This document shows, in pieces, positions 44,447-54,149 of a stretch of 64,000 nt of DNA (the stretch's first letter is position 1; each line of letters starts with the position of its first letter). The notes under the pieces are model-generated. The model worked only from the letters and a program-made list of their open reading frames with translations. It had not been told where the DNA came from and did no database searches. This stretch comes from Novacetimonas pomaceti. GTDB lineage: Bacteria > Pseudomonadota > Alphaproteobacteria > Acetobacterales > Acetobacteraceae. Both the position numbers and the translations under genes were made by a program. The DNA is taken from contig NZ_NOXG01000003.1 of the NCBI RefSeq assembly GCF_003207955.1, positions 62,001 to 126,000 on the forward strand, given 5' to 3'.

Positions 44447-44995
44447 ATGACCAAGACAATCGCCAGCGGCGACCCCGCCGCGACCGCACCGGAACAGACC
44501 TTCACGACCACCCAGATCGCGGACCTGTTCCTGTCGGCCGCGCGTGACGGGGAAACGGACCTGGTCAGGGAATTCCTGCGGGCGGGAATCGACCCCGATG
44601 TCCGCAATGACAAGGGATATACCGCGCTGATCCTGGCCGGGTACAACGGGCATGCCGACACGGTGCGCGCCCTGCTCGAAGGGGGGGCGTCGCCCGACCT
44701 TCAGGACCAGAAGGGGGCCACGGCCCTGGCGGGCGTGGCGTTCAAGGGCGACCTGCCCAGCGCGCGCACTCTGATCGCGCACGGGGCGAAAATCGACATC
44801 CCCAACGGGGTCGGCCGCACGCCGCTGATCTTCGCGGTCATGTTCAACCGCGACCCGATGGTCGCCCTGCTGCTGGAACACGGGGCCAACCCCGACCTGC
44901 GCGATGGCGAAGGGGTAAGCGCGCGCATGCTCGCCACCCGGCAGGACAATACCGAACTGCTGGCGCTGATGGGGGCCAGGCCGGCAGAGGGCTGA
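44447..44995 (+). CDS. Ankyrin-repeat protein
   Basis: A 182-residue protein with about four ankyrin repeats: FLSAARDGETDLVREFLRAGIDPDVRNDKGYTALILAGYNG..., HADTVRALLEGGASPDLQDQ, DLPSARTLIAHGAKIDIPN and DPMVALLLEHGANPDLRD, each with the usual 33-residue spacing. There is no signal peptide, so it is cytoplasmic, or exported without a clear leader. Function: protein binding; partner unknown. In many proteobacteria such small ankyrin proteins sit near catalase or other oxidative-stress genes, but none is adjacent here. Confidence 0.85.
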   Translation: MTKTIASGDPAATAPEQTFTTTQIADLFLSAARDGETDLVREFLRAGIDPDVRNDKGYTALILAGYNGHADTVRALLEGGASPDLQDQKGATALAGVAFKGDLPSARTLIAHGAKIDIPNGVGRTPLIFAVMFNRDPMVALLLEHGANPDLRDGEGVSARMLATRQDNTELLALMGARPAEG

Positions 44996-45131
44996 TCCAC
45001 CCGGCCGTATTTTTCCGCCCGTTCCTTTCAGGCATTTCTCCCTTTTCATTTTCGTGTCATCCGTAGGCATGCGCCCGCATGTCGGCCCCCGCATGCCGAC
45101 ACAGTTCGCGTTTCAGTGGAACCCCAATGCA

Positions 45132-46202
45132 ATGAGCCGTTTCTGGAGTCCCGTCGTCCATCGCCTGACCCCCTACGTGCCGGGGGAACAGCCGCGCATG
45201 ACCAACCTCATCAAGCTCAATACCAACGAATCCCCCTATGGCCCCTCCCCCCGGGCGCTGGCGGCCATCCGGGCGGCGACGGACGATACGCTGCGCCTGT
45301 ATCCCGACCCCGCCGCGCTGGCCCTGCGCCAGGCGATCGGGCGCGCGCATGACGTGCCGGCGGGGCATGTCTTTGTCGGCAACGGCTCGGACGAGGTGCT
45401 GGCCCATGCGTTCCAGGCGCTGCTCAGGCATGAGCGGCCGCTGCTGTTCCCCGACATTTCCTACAGCTTCTATCCCGTCTATTGCGGGCTGTATGACATC
45501 ACGGCCCAGACCGTGCCGCTGGATGACGGGATGCGCGTCAATGTGGCGGATTACATGCGCCCGTGCGGCGGCATCATCCTGCCCAACCCGAACGCCCCCA
45601 CCGGCATGGCGCTGGGGTTGGCGGATATCGAGACCCTGCTGACCCACCATCGCGACCAGGTGGTCGTGGTGGACGAGGCGTATGTCGATTTCGGGGGCGA
45701 AAGCGCGATCGGCCTGACGGCGCGCCACGACAACCTGCTGGTGGTGCGCACCCTGTCCAAATCCAGCGCGCTGGCGGGACTGCGCGTCGGTTATGCCGTG
45801 GGGCATCCCGACCTGATCGAGGCGCTGAACCGGGTCAAGGACAGTTTCAATTCCTATCCCCTCGACCGGCTGGCGCAGGCCGGGGCGATTGCCGCCATTG
45901 AAGATCGGGAATGGCTTGCCAATATACGTGAACGGGTCATAAGATCGCGCGACAGGCTGACAGACAGCCTGGGAAAGATGGGGTTCGAGGTCCTGCCCTC
46001 ATGCGCGAATTTCGTATTCGCGCGCCATCCTGACCATGACGCGCTGACCCTGGCCCAGAACCTGCGGGAACGGGCGATCATCGTGCGCCATTTCAGGACG
46101 CCCCGAATCGCCCAATGGCTCCGTATCACCATCGGGACCGAAGCCGAATGCCAGGCGCTGTGTGATGCGCTGGCTGACATCACGGCCATACCCCGCGCCT
46201 GA
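45132..46202 (+). CDS. hisC: Histidinol-phosphate aminotransferase
   Basis: PLP enzyme of histidine biosynthesis (and often of phenylalanine/tyrosine). The 356-residue product shows IKLNTNESPYGPSP, LYPDPAALALRQAIG, VFVGNGSDEVLAHAF, FPDISYSFYPVYCGLY, PNPNAPTGMALGL, VVDEAYVDFGGESA and RTLSKSSALAGLRVGY (Schiff-base Lys). The ATG at 45132 is the conserved start; the frame upstream to 45054 is unnecessary. No other his gene is adjacent. Confidence 0.94.
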   Translation: MSRFWSPVVHRLTPYVPGEQPRMTNLIKLNTNESPYGPSPRALAAIRAATDDTLRLYPDPAALALRQAIGRAHDVPAGHVFVGNGSDEVLAHAFQALLRHERPLLFPDISYSFYPVYCGLYDITAQTVPLDDGMRVNVADYMRPCGGIILPNPNAPTGMALGLADIETLLTHHRDQVVVVDEAYVDFGGESAIGLTARHDNLLVVRTLSKSSALAGLRVGYAVGHPDLIEALNRVKDSFNSYPLDRLAQAGAIAAIEDREWLANIRERVIRSRDRLTDSLGKMGFEVLPSCANFVFARHPDHDALTLAQNLRERAIIVRHFRTPRIAQWLRITIGTEAECQALCDALADITAIPRA

Positions 46203-46347
46203 GCCGCCCCCAAGCGCCATCAGGTCGGGCTAACGGTTATCGCTGTCATGACCCACGGGGGATATCCCTGCGTGGGCATGGGGGCGTGCGTGCCCTTTCC
46301 ACCCCGCCTGAACAGACACCTGTTTTCCATTCGAATGGATTATCATC

Positions 46348-46620
46348 ATGCGTGCATTCCACGGACAGATGTCCGACAACCAGCCCATCCGCCGTTCGCT
46401 GGCGGAAAAGCAGAAGCAGCTGCGCGACCTGCGCGAAACCCTTGCGAACATGAAATCGCATACGGCGGCCTCCCTGCGCGAAAGCGTGCAGAAACGCATC
46501 CGCCAGCTTGAGGCCGAACTGGCCGCCGCCCCGGCGATGAAGGCACCCGCCGCCAGGGGGCGTGACACGGGCGATCGCGCGCCCTCACGCTCTCCCCGCC
46601 GTCGCCCCGAACGGGGCTGA
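46348..46620 (+). CDS. Small coiled-coil protein, unknown function
   Basis: A 90-residue hydrophilic protein. Residues of about 15-60 form one continuous charged helix (LAEKQKQLRDLRETLANMK, RESVQKRIRQLEAELAAAP), probably a coiled coil, and the tail is rich in Arg, Pro and Ser (RAPSRSPRRRPERG). It may bind nucleic acid through the tail, which is a guess from composition. No family recognised. It stands 145 bp after hisC. Confidence 0.5.
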   Translation: MRAFHGQMSDNQPIRRSLAEKQKQLRDLRETLANMKSHTAASLRESVQKRIRQLEAELAAAPAMKAPAARGRDTGDRAPSRSPRRRPERG

Positions 46621-46833
46621 ACGGGGGCGAGGCCCGGAAATGTTTTCCAGGGTCCCTGTTACCATCAGATGCTGGCGGCAAACTTCAGGGCTCTGCCCTG
46701 AAACCCGCCAAAGGTCACAGACCTTTGGAAACCACCATACATCCAACGAATCTGGGCGGCAGGGGCCTGTCATCCGACCCCTTCCCGCCCCCTTGAAGGG
46801 TCACGTTTCGACGGCCAGAGGCCGCCCGAAAAG

Positions 46834-46957
46834 ACAGGCCTGACAATACCCTGAAATCATGAAAGTTTTTGGTGAAGCTTTTTGCAAAAGCTTCGAAAGA
46901 CGTCGCCTTTTTGAAAAAAGGCGACACCCAAAAACTTCTGTTGTTTTCAGACTGTCT
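46834..46957 (+). repeat. Dispersed double-hairpin repeat, copy 6
   Basis: Both hairpins present (GAAGCTTTTTG/CAAAAGCTTC with one A missing; GTCGCCTTTTT/AAAAAGGCGAC) between AAGTTTTTGG and CCAAAAACTT; left flank ACCCTGAAATCATGAAAG; right end GTTTTCAGACTGTC. The gap 46621-47097 between convergent genes holds this copy and the terminator at 47005; the first 210 bases show nothing else. Confidence 0.9.
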
Positions 46958-47004
46958 TTTAAGCCGTTCCCAACGCTCACTGCTCCCTGTCCGGACCACC
47001 CCAC

Positions 47005-47049
47005 ATAAAGAAAGCGCGGACCTGCAAGGCGGGTCCGCGCTTTCTTTAT
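47005..47049. terminator. Strong bidirectional terminator
   Basis: Perfect 18-bp arms (ATAAAGAAAGCGCGGACC and its complement) around a 9-base loop, with A-rich and T-rich outer ends. It lies about 50 bases after the polyol permease stop on the minus strand and can also stop plus-strand transcripts. Confidence 0.88.
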
Positions 47050-47097
47050 GGTCAGGGCTTTCCCCGCACCGGCTGGCGCGGGGAAAGGCCGGATGCC

Positions 47098-48420
47098 TCA
47101 GTGATGATCAGCGGCAGCCAGTTCCTCGGCGATGTCGCCACGGGCCGCGGCTTCATCCATGTAACGACGCGCCTCCGGCGAGATCGTCAGCGTGATGGTC
47201 AGCAGCGCGGACAGCAGATACAGGCCGGAGAAGATCCAGATGATCCCCTCGATCCCGTGCCAGGATTCGAACCACGTGACCACGGCCGGGCCAACCCATG
47301 TGCTGGCACCCGCGCCAAGGCCCAGCGCGGACAGGGCCGCCGCCTTTTCCTTGGGGCAGATCTGCGGCATCAGGCCCGACAGCGGGACGAAAGCCGCGAC
47401 CGTCGCGCCATACAGCGCGCCCATGGCGGCCGCGATGGCGAAGTTGCCGGGGAACATCAGCGGCACATAATAGAACAGCAGCACCGTGATCGCGGCACCG
47501 ACACCACCACCGATGGCGACGACCGAGCGATGGCCAAGGCGGTCGGCCATCATGCCCGAGACAAGGTTCACCAGGATGTTCGCCAGGAAGATGATCGACA
47601 GCAGCTGCAGCCACTGCGACAGCGAGAAGCCGATGACCTTGGTGAAGAACGCCGGCATGATGACCAGGAACGCATATTCCGACGCCGTGTCGATGATGCG
47701 CACGATCATGGCGATGAACGTCTTGGGTTCACGCCACAGGATGCTGACGGAGCTGAAGAAGATCGTGCCCGCCGCCGTGCCCGGCGGGGCAAGGCGCTTG
47801 CTTCCCGTCGGTTCACGCGTCATCAGCAGCGCAAGCAGGCCACCGAACAGCACCAGCACCAGCGAGCTCCAGAACGTCATCATTTCACCGATCACGGGGA
47901 TGGCGAAACTGGCGAACAGGGATCCCAGCGTGGGCAGACCGCCGGAGAAGGCGAACCAGAACCAGCCCGCGGCCGAACCCAGCTGATGGCGCGGCGTGGC
48001 GGCAGCGATCCACACAAGGAAGCCATACGTGAACAGCGGATAGCCAAAGCCACGCATCGTATAGGCCGCCAGCATGATGGAATAGCTGTTGGTCGCGACA
48101 CCCATCGACAGGAACGCGACCTCGAACACGGCCCAGATCGCAAGGCCGATCCACATGACCCGCTTGGGTCCCCACAGGTCGGACAGCGGGCCCGACACCC
48201 ATGAGGAGATGGAAACAGTCACTCCATAAATCGTGAAGAGCAGCGCGGTGTCACGCGACGAAATGCCCTGCCCTTCAAGATACGGCGCAAGATAGCCTGC
48301 CTCCACGCCGTCACCGATCATGAAGAACAGCAGGCCGACGAACCCCCAGAACAGGGGTGTGGGTATGCCGAGCTTGTCAGCAAGCGAAGTTCGTTGGGAC
48401 AGAACGTCTGTCTGTTTCAA
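47098..48420 (-). CDS. MFS transporter, polyol permease-like
   Basis: A protein of about 440 residues with 12 predicted helices. The start of the protein (LGIPTPLFWGFVGLLFFMIGDGVEAGYLAPYL), FTIYGVTVSISSWVSGPLSDLWGPKRVM, and GFGYPLFTYGFLVWIAAATP with LGSAAGWFWFAFSGG closely resemble the ribitol/arabinitol permeases (RbtT, DalT). Sugar-alcohol uptake is therefore likely, which fits the mannitol-type dehydrogenase at 54855. No ATG fits: the best start is TTG at 48420 with AGAGGAG 9 bases before it; other in-frame starts are GTG 48441 and TTG 48447. Terminated by the hairpin at 47005-47049. Confidence 0.85.
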   Translation of the reverse strand: MKQTDVLSQRTSLADKLGIPTPLFWGFVGLLFFMIGDGVEAGYLAPYLEGQGISSRDTALLFTIYGVTVSISSWVSGPLSDLWGPKRVMWIGLAIWAVFEVAFLSMGVATNSYSIMLAAYTMRGFGYPLFTYGFLVWIAAATPRHQLGSAAGWFWFAFSGGLPTLGSLFASFAIPVIGEMMTFWSSLVLVLFGGLLALLMTREPTGSKRLAPPGTAAGTIFFSSVSILWREPKTFIAMIVRIIDTASEYAFLVIMPAFFTKVIGFSLSQWLQLLSIIFLANILVNLVSGMMADRLGHRSVVAIGGGVGAAITVLLFYYVPLMFPGNFAIAAAMGALYGATVAAFVPLSGLMPQICPKEKAAALSALGLGAGASTWVGPAVVTWFESWHGIEGIIWIFSGLYLLSALLTITLTISPEARRYMDEAAARGDIAEELAAADHH

Positions 48421-49143
48421 GGGGAGATACTCCTCTTTCACAGGCAACCGACATCAGACTGAGGGGCTCCGCCTCATTGCGGAGCATCGATGCAGGCTGC
48501 GTCCACGATGCCCCGGCATGCCGGGTTGCGATCGTGGAACCTCAGGTAAAAAAAGCGCGGTTACGCAAGATGCGCCCGCACGCACGGGCGGAAGAACGCC
48601 GCAAGCCAAAAGCCCCGCCACACGGATGCACCATGTCCGGGCGATTTGCGGATCGTTGCCAGCCGTTGTCATGTCGTCCATCACGGCCTGAAATACGGGT
48701 CACGATATCGGCATCAGACATGATATGTGACAGTCATCGCATTCGTCCTCACCTGTATCAGGGGCGAAAATTCGCCTTCATGAAGGGGCGGATGGACCAT
48801 AAATTTTTAAGATGTGCAAAATCATTACGATACCGAACGATTTTGCAGGGCCATATGTCTGTGCACCTCCCGGTTTCAGGCAACGCAATATATCGAGTGG
48901 CTGATTTTATACTCAAAAGAACATCAGAATGTAAGCAAATTTCAAATTTTTGGCGCAATTGTTATTTGTTGCTGATTCCACAAGGATTTTTTTGACATAC
49001 ATTGAGACATCGACACATCTTTTCCCCGTCATGCCTTGCTGGCATACTCTGGCCGCGCGCTTTTCGCCGTGCCGACAGGCCACATGACACGGCGAAAACC
49101 CTGTTTTTTCGAATGTCGCCACCACCCAAGGGGGCACCAGGTC
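48421..49143. other. Non-coding region with an AT-rich tract
   Basis: No gene that I can support in about 720 bases. Near the permease start are two small palindromes: GCTCCGC/GCGGAGC arms at 48466-48485 and CCCGGCATGCCGGG at 48512-48525. From about 48700 to 49010 base composition drops to clearly AT-rich, unlike the rest of the window. A TTGACA at 48992-48997 could be the -35 box of the exported-protein gene at 49144. An open frame across part of the region does not look coding. Confidence 0.5.
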
Positions 49144-49620
49144 ATGGAACATTCCAAAGTGAGCCTCTTCACCCGTTTCCTTTTCCCCACGGTTTCCGTC
49201 CTTGCCCTCCTGCCTGCGTACCTGTCCGCGCCGGCCATGGCGGAAACGCTTGCCACCCAGAAGGTGCAGCGCGCGATGGACGTGCTGCAGTTCAAGCCGG
49301 ACGCCGCGAGCAAGAGCTGCATCGAAAAACTCGAGGAACTGCACAAGATGCAGGCCGTCATCCAGAAATCGAGCGAGAGCAACACCCGAGACCCGGACAT
49401 GTCACTGGCCCACGACGTGATGGAATCGGATTACGAGGATGCAACCGAAAGCTGCGTTCCCGATGCGGCAAAGCTGTGCGGGGGCAAACAGTTCCAGTCC
49501 AATGCGCGTTTTTCACAGTCATGTGAAAGTCTGGACGCCCTGATGTCCATCGACGGATCATCGGAAGGCGAGGAGATGGTCACAGCGCCGGTTGGAAACT
49601 CCCCTTCCGACGGATCCTGA
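49144..49620 (+). CDS. Hypothetical periplasmic protein with conserved-looking cysteines
   Basis: A 158-residue protein with a clear signal peptide (FLFPTVSVLALLPAYLSAPAMA|ETL). The mature part is acidic and helical, with four Cys (KSCIEK, ESCVPDAAKLCGG, SQSCESL) that could form two disulfides, and ends in a Ser/Gly-rich tail. I do not recognise the family. The ATG at 49144 follows AGGGGG; the open frame upstream is not needed. Confidence 0.6.
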   Translation: MEHSKVSLFTRFLFPTVSVLALLPAYLSAPAMAETLATQKVQRAMDVLQFKPDAASKSCIEKLEELHKMQAVIQKSSESNTRDPDMSLAHDVMESDYEDATESCVPDAAKLCGGKQFQSNARFSQSCESLDALMSIDGSSEGEEMVTAPVGNSPSDGS

Positions 49621-49653
49621 TCCCCGCGCGGTTTCCCCTCGCCCCGGAAACCG

Positions 49654-49792
49654 GCCTGAGGGACGCCCTGCAATCATAAGGAAGTTTTTGGTGAAGCTTT
49701 TGCAAAAAGCTTCAGGGGAACGTCGCCTTTTTGGATAAAAGGCGACGCCTGGAAACTTCTGTCATTTTATCGGCGAGCTGTTTTCCAGACAG
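49654..49792 (+). repeat. Dispersed double-hairpin repeat, copy 7
   Basis: Hairpins GAAGCTTTTG/CAAAAAGCTTC and GTCGCCTTTTTGGATAAAAGGCGAC; the right inner end has mutated (CTGGAAACTT for CCAAAAACTT). Right outer end GTTTTCCAGACAG. It lies between the convergent exported-protein gene and opgH. Confidence 0.88.
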
Positions 49793-49805
49793 GTCCGACA
49801 CGGCG

Positions 49806-52004
49806 TCAGCCCGTCGCCGGCAGTGCCTCCAGCAGGCGCAGCCCCTCCGCATTGCCCAGGACGGCGGCCTTTTCACGGGGACTGAGCACGGCACGGGCCG
49901 CCTGCAGGTCGGAAGCCTCCTGCAGCTTGACCAGCCCGACCAGAAGGTTGGCGTCAATCGGATCCCCCCTGTGCCGCGGTGGCGGCAGCATGGCGCAATG
50001 TAGCGCCAGCAGCGCCGGGTGCGATCGCAGCGTCGCCAGCGCATCGGCAATGGGATGCCCGGCCATGTCACGCAGGTTGCGCACCGCCCGCGCCAGCACG
50101 TCGGGGGGAGATGTTTCCTCCGGGATCAGCAGCAGTCCCATGCGACGCAGTTCCTGGCCGGCGGCACGGTTCCCCGTCAGGATCGCCAGCGGAATGGCAA
50201 GCACCAGCCCCAGCAGGACCGGCAGCATCCACAGGAACAGCGACAGCGACACGCTCCACGCAGCGATGCCCAGCACGACACCGAACGCGGTATAGCCCGC
50301 GTACAGGCGGGCATTCTGCATGACGGGCACGCCCCCGTCATCGCGACGCTGCGCATTCCATCCCGAATCGCGTCCCATCAGGATCGAAATGACGCCCATC
50401 GTCTGGATCAGCATCGCCACGGGCGCGACCAGACCGCCCAGCACCGTTTCGACGACCATCGACAGGGCGGCGCGGACCGCCCCGCCGCATCCCCGCCGCA
50501 GCCGCCCGTCAAACAGCAGCGCGACATAGGCCAGCATTTTCGGCGCGAGCAGGATCCCCATCGTGCACAGGAACATGAAACGCGCCTGCACCGGGTCGAC
50601 ATGGGGCCAGTGGGGATACAGGATCTTGGTATCGCCAAAATATTCCGGCCGGGAAAAACGGTTCTGCAGCGACACGAGGATGCCCGCCAGCAGGAACACG
50701 AGCCATAGCGGCGACGTCACATACGACCCGATCCCCATCAGCATGTGCAGGCGGCTGATCCAGTGCAGTCCCCGTGCGGACAGGACCTTGGCATGCTGCA
50801 GGTTGCCCTGGCACCAGCGCCGGTCCCGGATGGCGATATCGGTCAGCGAGGGGGGACTTTCCTCATACGATCCCATCAGGGCGGGCACCATGTGGATGGC
50901 CCATCCCCCACGGCGCATCAGCGCGGCCTCGACGAAATCATGGCTCATGATAGCGCCGCCAAACGGCTTGCGCCCCGGCAGGTGCGGCAGCGCGGCCTGT
51001 TCGGCAAAGGCACGGGTGCGGATGACCGCGTTATGGCCCCAGTAATTCCCCTCCGACCCATGCCACCATGCGATGCCATGGGCGATCAGCGGGCCGTACA
51101 CCCGTCCGGCGAACTGCTGCATGCGGGCGAACAGGGTCGTGCCATTGACGATCACCGGCAGGGACTGGATCAGTCCTACGCCCGGATTGGCCTCCATCGC
51201 GGCGGTCAGACGCACGATGGTGTCGCCCGCCATCACGCTGTCGGCGTCAAGCGTGATCATCTGTTCGTACGCCGCGCCGAAACGGCGGACCCATTCGGCG
51301 ACATTTCCGGCCTTGCGGTCTATATTCTGCGCCCGACGACGGTAATAGATGCGTACGCCCCCACCCGCCGCGCGACGCAGGGCCATGTATGCCTCTTCCT
51401 CCGCCACCCAGACATCGGGGTCCGTGGTGTCCGACAGGATGAACAGGTCGAACGCCGCCGCCTGCCCGGTCGCGACCAGACTGTCGCAGATCGCGCGCAG
51501 GCCCGCCATCACACGGCCCGGGTCCTCGTTATAGGTCGGCATCAGGAGTGCCGTGCGCGTGCGCAGCGTGGGCAATGGCCCGTCGCGATGGATGCCCAGC
51601 CCCAGTCCGCCCTTCGCCATCAGGGAGCCAAACCCCGCCAGCGCCGAGGTAAAGGCCAGCGCGATCCACAGGAACAGCACCACGAACAGCACCAGCATGA
51701 TGATACCGGCGATGGAGACGCTGATGGCATTGAACACGAGGTTCATTTCATAGGTGGCCCACCCCGTCAGCGCCAGCGCGCCGCCAAGGACAAGGCACCG
51801 GCGCGCAACGATACCCGACCACTGCGTGACGGGCGTGCCGGCATGCCCGCCCGGCGGCAGTTGCGACAGGGGATGGACCGGCATGTCCAGCGGGGCCGGC
51901 GGCGGCAGGGTGGCATACGTGCCGGCCGTCGCCGCGGCCTGCGGCTGCGGGGTGGACTGCACCCCGGAATGCCCCGTGGCCGCCCCGCGCGTCACGGCGT
52001 CCAT
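49806..52004 (-). CDS. opgH: Periplasmic glucan glucosyltransferase
   Basis: Inner-membrane glycosyltransferase that makes the beta-1,2 backbone of osmoregulated periplasmic glucans from UDP-glucose. The 732-residue protein has two N-terminal helices (residues of about 70-115), then a cytoplasmic GT2 domain with LLMPTYNEDPGRV, ITLDADSVM (D-x-D) and RDRRWCQGNLQH (the QxxRW-type block). Several C-terminal helices follow (LGGLVAPVAMLIQTMGVISIL and others). Its start overlaps the end of opgG by 13 bases, so the two are co-translated. Confidence 0.95.
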   Translation of the reverse strand: MDAVTRGAATGHSGVQSTPQPQAAATAGTYATLPPPAPLDMPVHPLSQLPPGGHAGTPVTQWSGIVARRCLVLGGALALTGWATYEMNLVFNAISVSIAGIIMLVLFVVLFLWIALAFTSALAGFGSLMAKGGLGLGIHRDGPLPTLRTRTALLMPTYNEDPGRVMAGLRAICDSLVATGQAAAFDLFILSDTTDPDVWVAEEEAYMALRRAAGGGVRIYYRRRAQNIDRKAGNVAEWVRRFGAAYEQMITLDADSVMAGDTIVRLTAAMEANPGVGLIQSLPVIVNGTTLFARMQQFAGRVYGPLIAHGIAWWHGSEGNYWGHNAVIRTRAFAEQAALPHLPGRKPFGGAIMSHDFVEAALMRRGGWAIHMVPALMGSYEESPPSLTDIAIRDRRWCQGNLQHAKVLSARGLHWISRLHMLMGIGSYVTSPLWLVFLLAGILVSLQNRFSRPEYFGDTKILYPHWPHVDPVQARFMFLCTMGILLAPKMLAYVALLFDGRLRRGCGGAVRAALSMVVETVLGGLVAPVAMLIQTMGVISILMGRDSGWNAQRRDDGGVPVMQNARLYAGYTAFGVVLGIAAWSVSLSLFLWMLPVLLGLVLAIPLAILTGNRAAGQELRRMGLLLIPEETSPPDVLARAVRNLRDMAGHPIADALATLRSHPALLALHCAMLPPPRHRGDPIDANLLVGLVKLQEASDLQAARAVLSPREKAAVLGNAEGLRLLEALPATG

Positions 52005-53527
52005 CGATAGACCCAGTCCTCTGACACCGTGCCCTGATCGTTCGCCAGGGAACAGTCAAGTTCGGCGATACGGGCCTCCTTGGGGTCGAATTCGAACGTG
52101 GCGCGCCAGCCATGGATGTCGGGATTCGGCTCGACCACCACGTTGCGGATCTCGCCAGCCGAAGTCCGGTTCTGCAGATGGAATTTCGCATCCGGCGGCA
52201 GGTGTTCAAAGGGCGCGCCATCGAAATCTATGTCGAAAAAGCGGGTATGCGACCCATCGGTGGACGCCCCCACGCGCGTTGCGGCGACCCGCGCCAGATG
52301 GGTGGGCCATGGCGTGTCCCATCCCCAGTACATGCGATAGGTAAAGGCATATTCGTGCCCCGCCGCCATCGCGTCACGCGGCCGCCAGAACGCGACAATG
52401 TTGTCATTGACCTCGTTGGGGGTCGGGATTTCCACAAGGTCCACGCTGCCCGCGCCCCAGTCGCCGATCGGTTCGATCCACAGCGAGGGCCGCTTTTCGT
52501 AACTGAGGGACAGGTCCTCGAAATCGGTAAAGGCGCGCTTGCGCTGCATCAGGCCAAAGCCATGGGGACGGACATCGGCGAACGCCGAAAACTGGAGGTC
52601 CTGCGGGTTGCGCAACGGACGCCACAGCTGCTGGCCGCCGCCGGTCCACATCGACAGCGCCTCGCTATCATGGGCGGCGGGCCGCCAGTCATCGACATGG
52701 TTGCGGTCGTTCGCGTCGAAATAGAACATCCCCGTCAGCGGCGCGATGCCGGACTGGGAAATCTCCTTGCGCGGATAAAGATAGGTCTGCACATCAAAGA
52801 CCGTCGTCTCGCCCGGGCGGATGGTGAAGCGGAAGGCCCCCGTCAGCGACGGACTGTCAAGCAGCGCATGCACGACCACGCTGTCCACGCCCGAACGTGG
52901 CTTTTCCAGCCAGTAGGCGCGGAACATGGCGAATTCCTCGCCCTTCGGGTCGCCCGTGCCGTCGGCGAATCCCCGCGCCGACAGGCCATAGTTCTGTCCC
53001 TTGGCCACGGCGCGGAAATAGGACGCGCCAAGGAAGACGCAGAATTCCTCCATCACGCCGGGCGTGTTGATCGGCGCGCGGATCCGCAGCCCGGAAAAGC
53101 CCAGATTGTCCTCCACCCGCAGCGCCGGGTTGCCATAGGTAAACAGGTCCGGGGAATAGGGCACCGGCGCCGCCTTGCCGTCGATGACCTCATACATCTC
53201 GATCCGGGGACGGTACAGGTAGCCGCGCGGGAAGAATTCCACGTCGAAACCCAGGTTCTCCCCATGCCACAGCGCCTGTTCGGAGCGATAGGCGATGGAG
53301 GTGAACTGATCGAAATTCATGTCCCGTATGGCGGCGGGCAATGTTTCCTCGGGCGCGTGATAGGACTGCTGCGACAGGCGATGCGCAAGCTGCCTTACGG
53401 TGGTGTCATCGAAAACCGTCGTGCCCGCGGGATCCGCCGCGCGTGCACCGCGAAGCGTGCCAACGCCCCCGAACATGGAAAGAACCGACAGGCTTGCCCC
53501 GGCTTTTACAATATCACGTCGCAACAC
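51992..53527 (-). CDS. opgG: Periplasmic glucan biosynthesis protein, OpgG/OpgD family
   Basis: A periplasmic partner needed for glucan branching and release. The 511-residue protein starts with LRRDIVKAGASLSVLSMF, a twin-arginine-type signal ending ARA|AD, which fits export by Tat as in OpgD. The body carries the family landmarks FDQFTSIAYRSEQALW, NYGLSARGFADGTGDPKGEEF and TYRMYWGWDTPWP. The start is GTG at 53527 (a TTG follows directly). It lies upstream of opgH in one operon. Confidence 0.93.
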   Translation of the reverse strand: MLRRDIVKAGASLSVLSMFGGVGTLRGARAADPAGTTVFDDTTVRQLAHRLSQQSYHAPEETLPAAIRDMNFDQFTSIAYRSEQALWHGENLGFDVEFFPRGYLYRPRIEMYEVIDGKAAPVPYSPDLFTYGNPALRVEDNLGFSGLRIRAPINTPGVMEEFCVFLGASYFRAVAKGQNYGLSARGFADGTGDPKGEEFAMFRAYWLEKPRSGVDSVVVHALLDSPSLTGAFRFTIRPGETTVFDVQTYLYPRKEISQSGIAPLTGMFYFDANDRNHVDDWRPAAHDSEALSMWTGGGQQLWRPLRNPQDLQFSAFADVRPHGFGLMQRKRAFTDFEDLSLSYEKRPSLWIEPIGDWGAGSVDLVEIPTPNEVNDNIVAFWRPRDAMAAGHEYAFTYRMYWGWDTPWPTHLARVAATRVGASTDGSHTRFFDIDFDGAPFEHLPPDAKFHLQNRTSAGEIRNVVVEPNPDIHGWRATFEFDPKEARIAELDCSLANDQGTVSEDWVYRWTP

Positions 53528-53676
53528 TGAAAATATTCCCCGATCATTATCATTATCGGTCCGCCGCGGGCCAATGCCGCGATGGACATCTTTATCAATC
53601 GAACCCGCGTCACTTCAGCGCGGTGGCAGTATGGTCATTCTTTCCTATACATCACGTACATCACGGCATGGCTTTT

Positions 53677-54018
53677 TCACGGCACCTCGCACATCGCCGC
53701 CATTTCCGCCAGCGGCGCCTCGACCGCCTGGCGGGAAAGCCGTTCAATTTCCCTGTAAAGTGTCAGGACCCTGCGCCCGTCATCGGACAGGCCCGCGCCG
53801 CCGCCGCCGCCGGGACGCGCGGCGACAAGCGGCCTTACGAAAACGCCATTCATCGATTCCACCAGCAGCCACGCCCGACGATAGGACATGCCCATGGCCC
53901 GCGCCGCCGCCGAGATGGAGCCTGTCTCCTCGATCTGTTCCAGCAGGCGGATCTTGCCGTGTCCCAGAAGGGGCTTGCCATTGGCATCAATACGTAACGT
54001 AAGACGCAGATCCGTCAT
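53677..54018 (-). CDS. ModE-like winged-helix regulator (DNA-binding domain only)
   Basis: A 113-residue protein corresponding to the N-terminal domain of the molybdate regulator ModE: GHGKIRLLEQIEETGSISAAARAMGMSYRRAWLLVESMN is the LysR-like winged helix. The following Gly-rich loop (ARPGGGGGAGLSDDGRRVL) is the family's wing. The molybdate-binding TOBE domains are missing, as in many alphaproteobacterial short forms. No mod transport genes are adjacent. The ATG at 54018 is used; the frame extends to 54096. Confidence 0.82.
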   Translation of the reverse strand: MTDLRLTLRIDANGKPLLGHGKIRLLEQIEETGSISAAARAMGMSYRRAWLLVESMNGVFVRPLVAARPGGGGGAGLSDDGRRVLTLYREIERLSRQAVEAPLAEMAAMCEVP

Positions 54019-54149
54019 TCTGTCATGTGCTCCTGCACCGTGGGATAGGATGGCCATTCCGGACAGAAATAACCGGTATATGACTATATCGTCCAATAAA
54101 GCCGGGAAATGTTTTATTATATGTCCCGTCTATACGCACAGTGGTGAAA

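Noticed and set aside
48421..48995. A plus-strand open frame across the region upstream of the exported protein
   Set aside because: It begins antisense to the permease gene, runs through the AT-rich tract, and shows no coding bias or motif.
50745..53530. Long plus-strand frames antisense to opgH and opgG
   Set aside because: The minus-strand products have full family signatures; the plus-strand translations have none.
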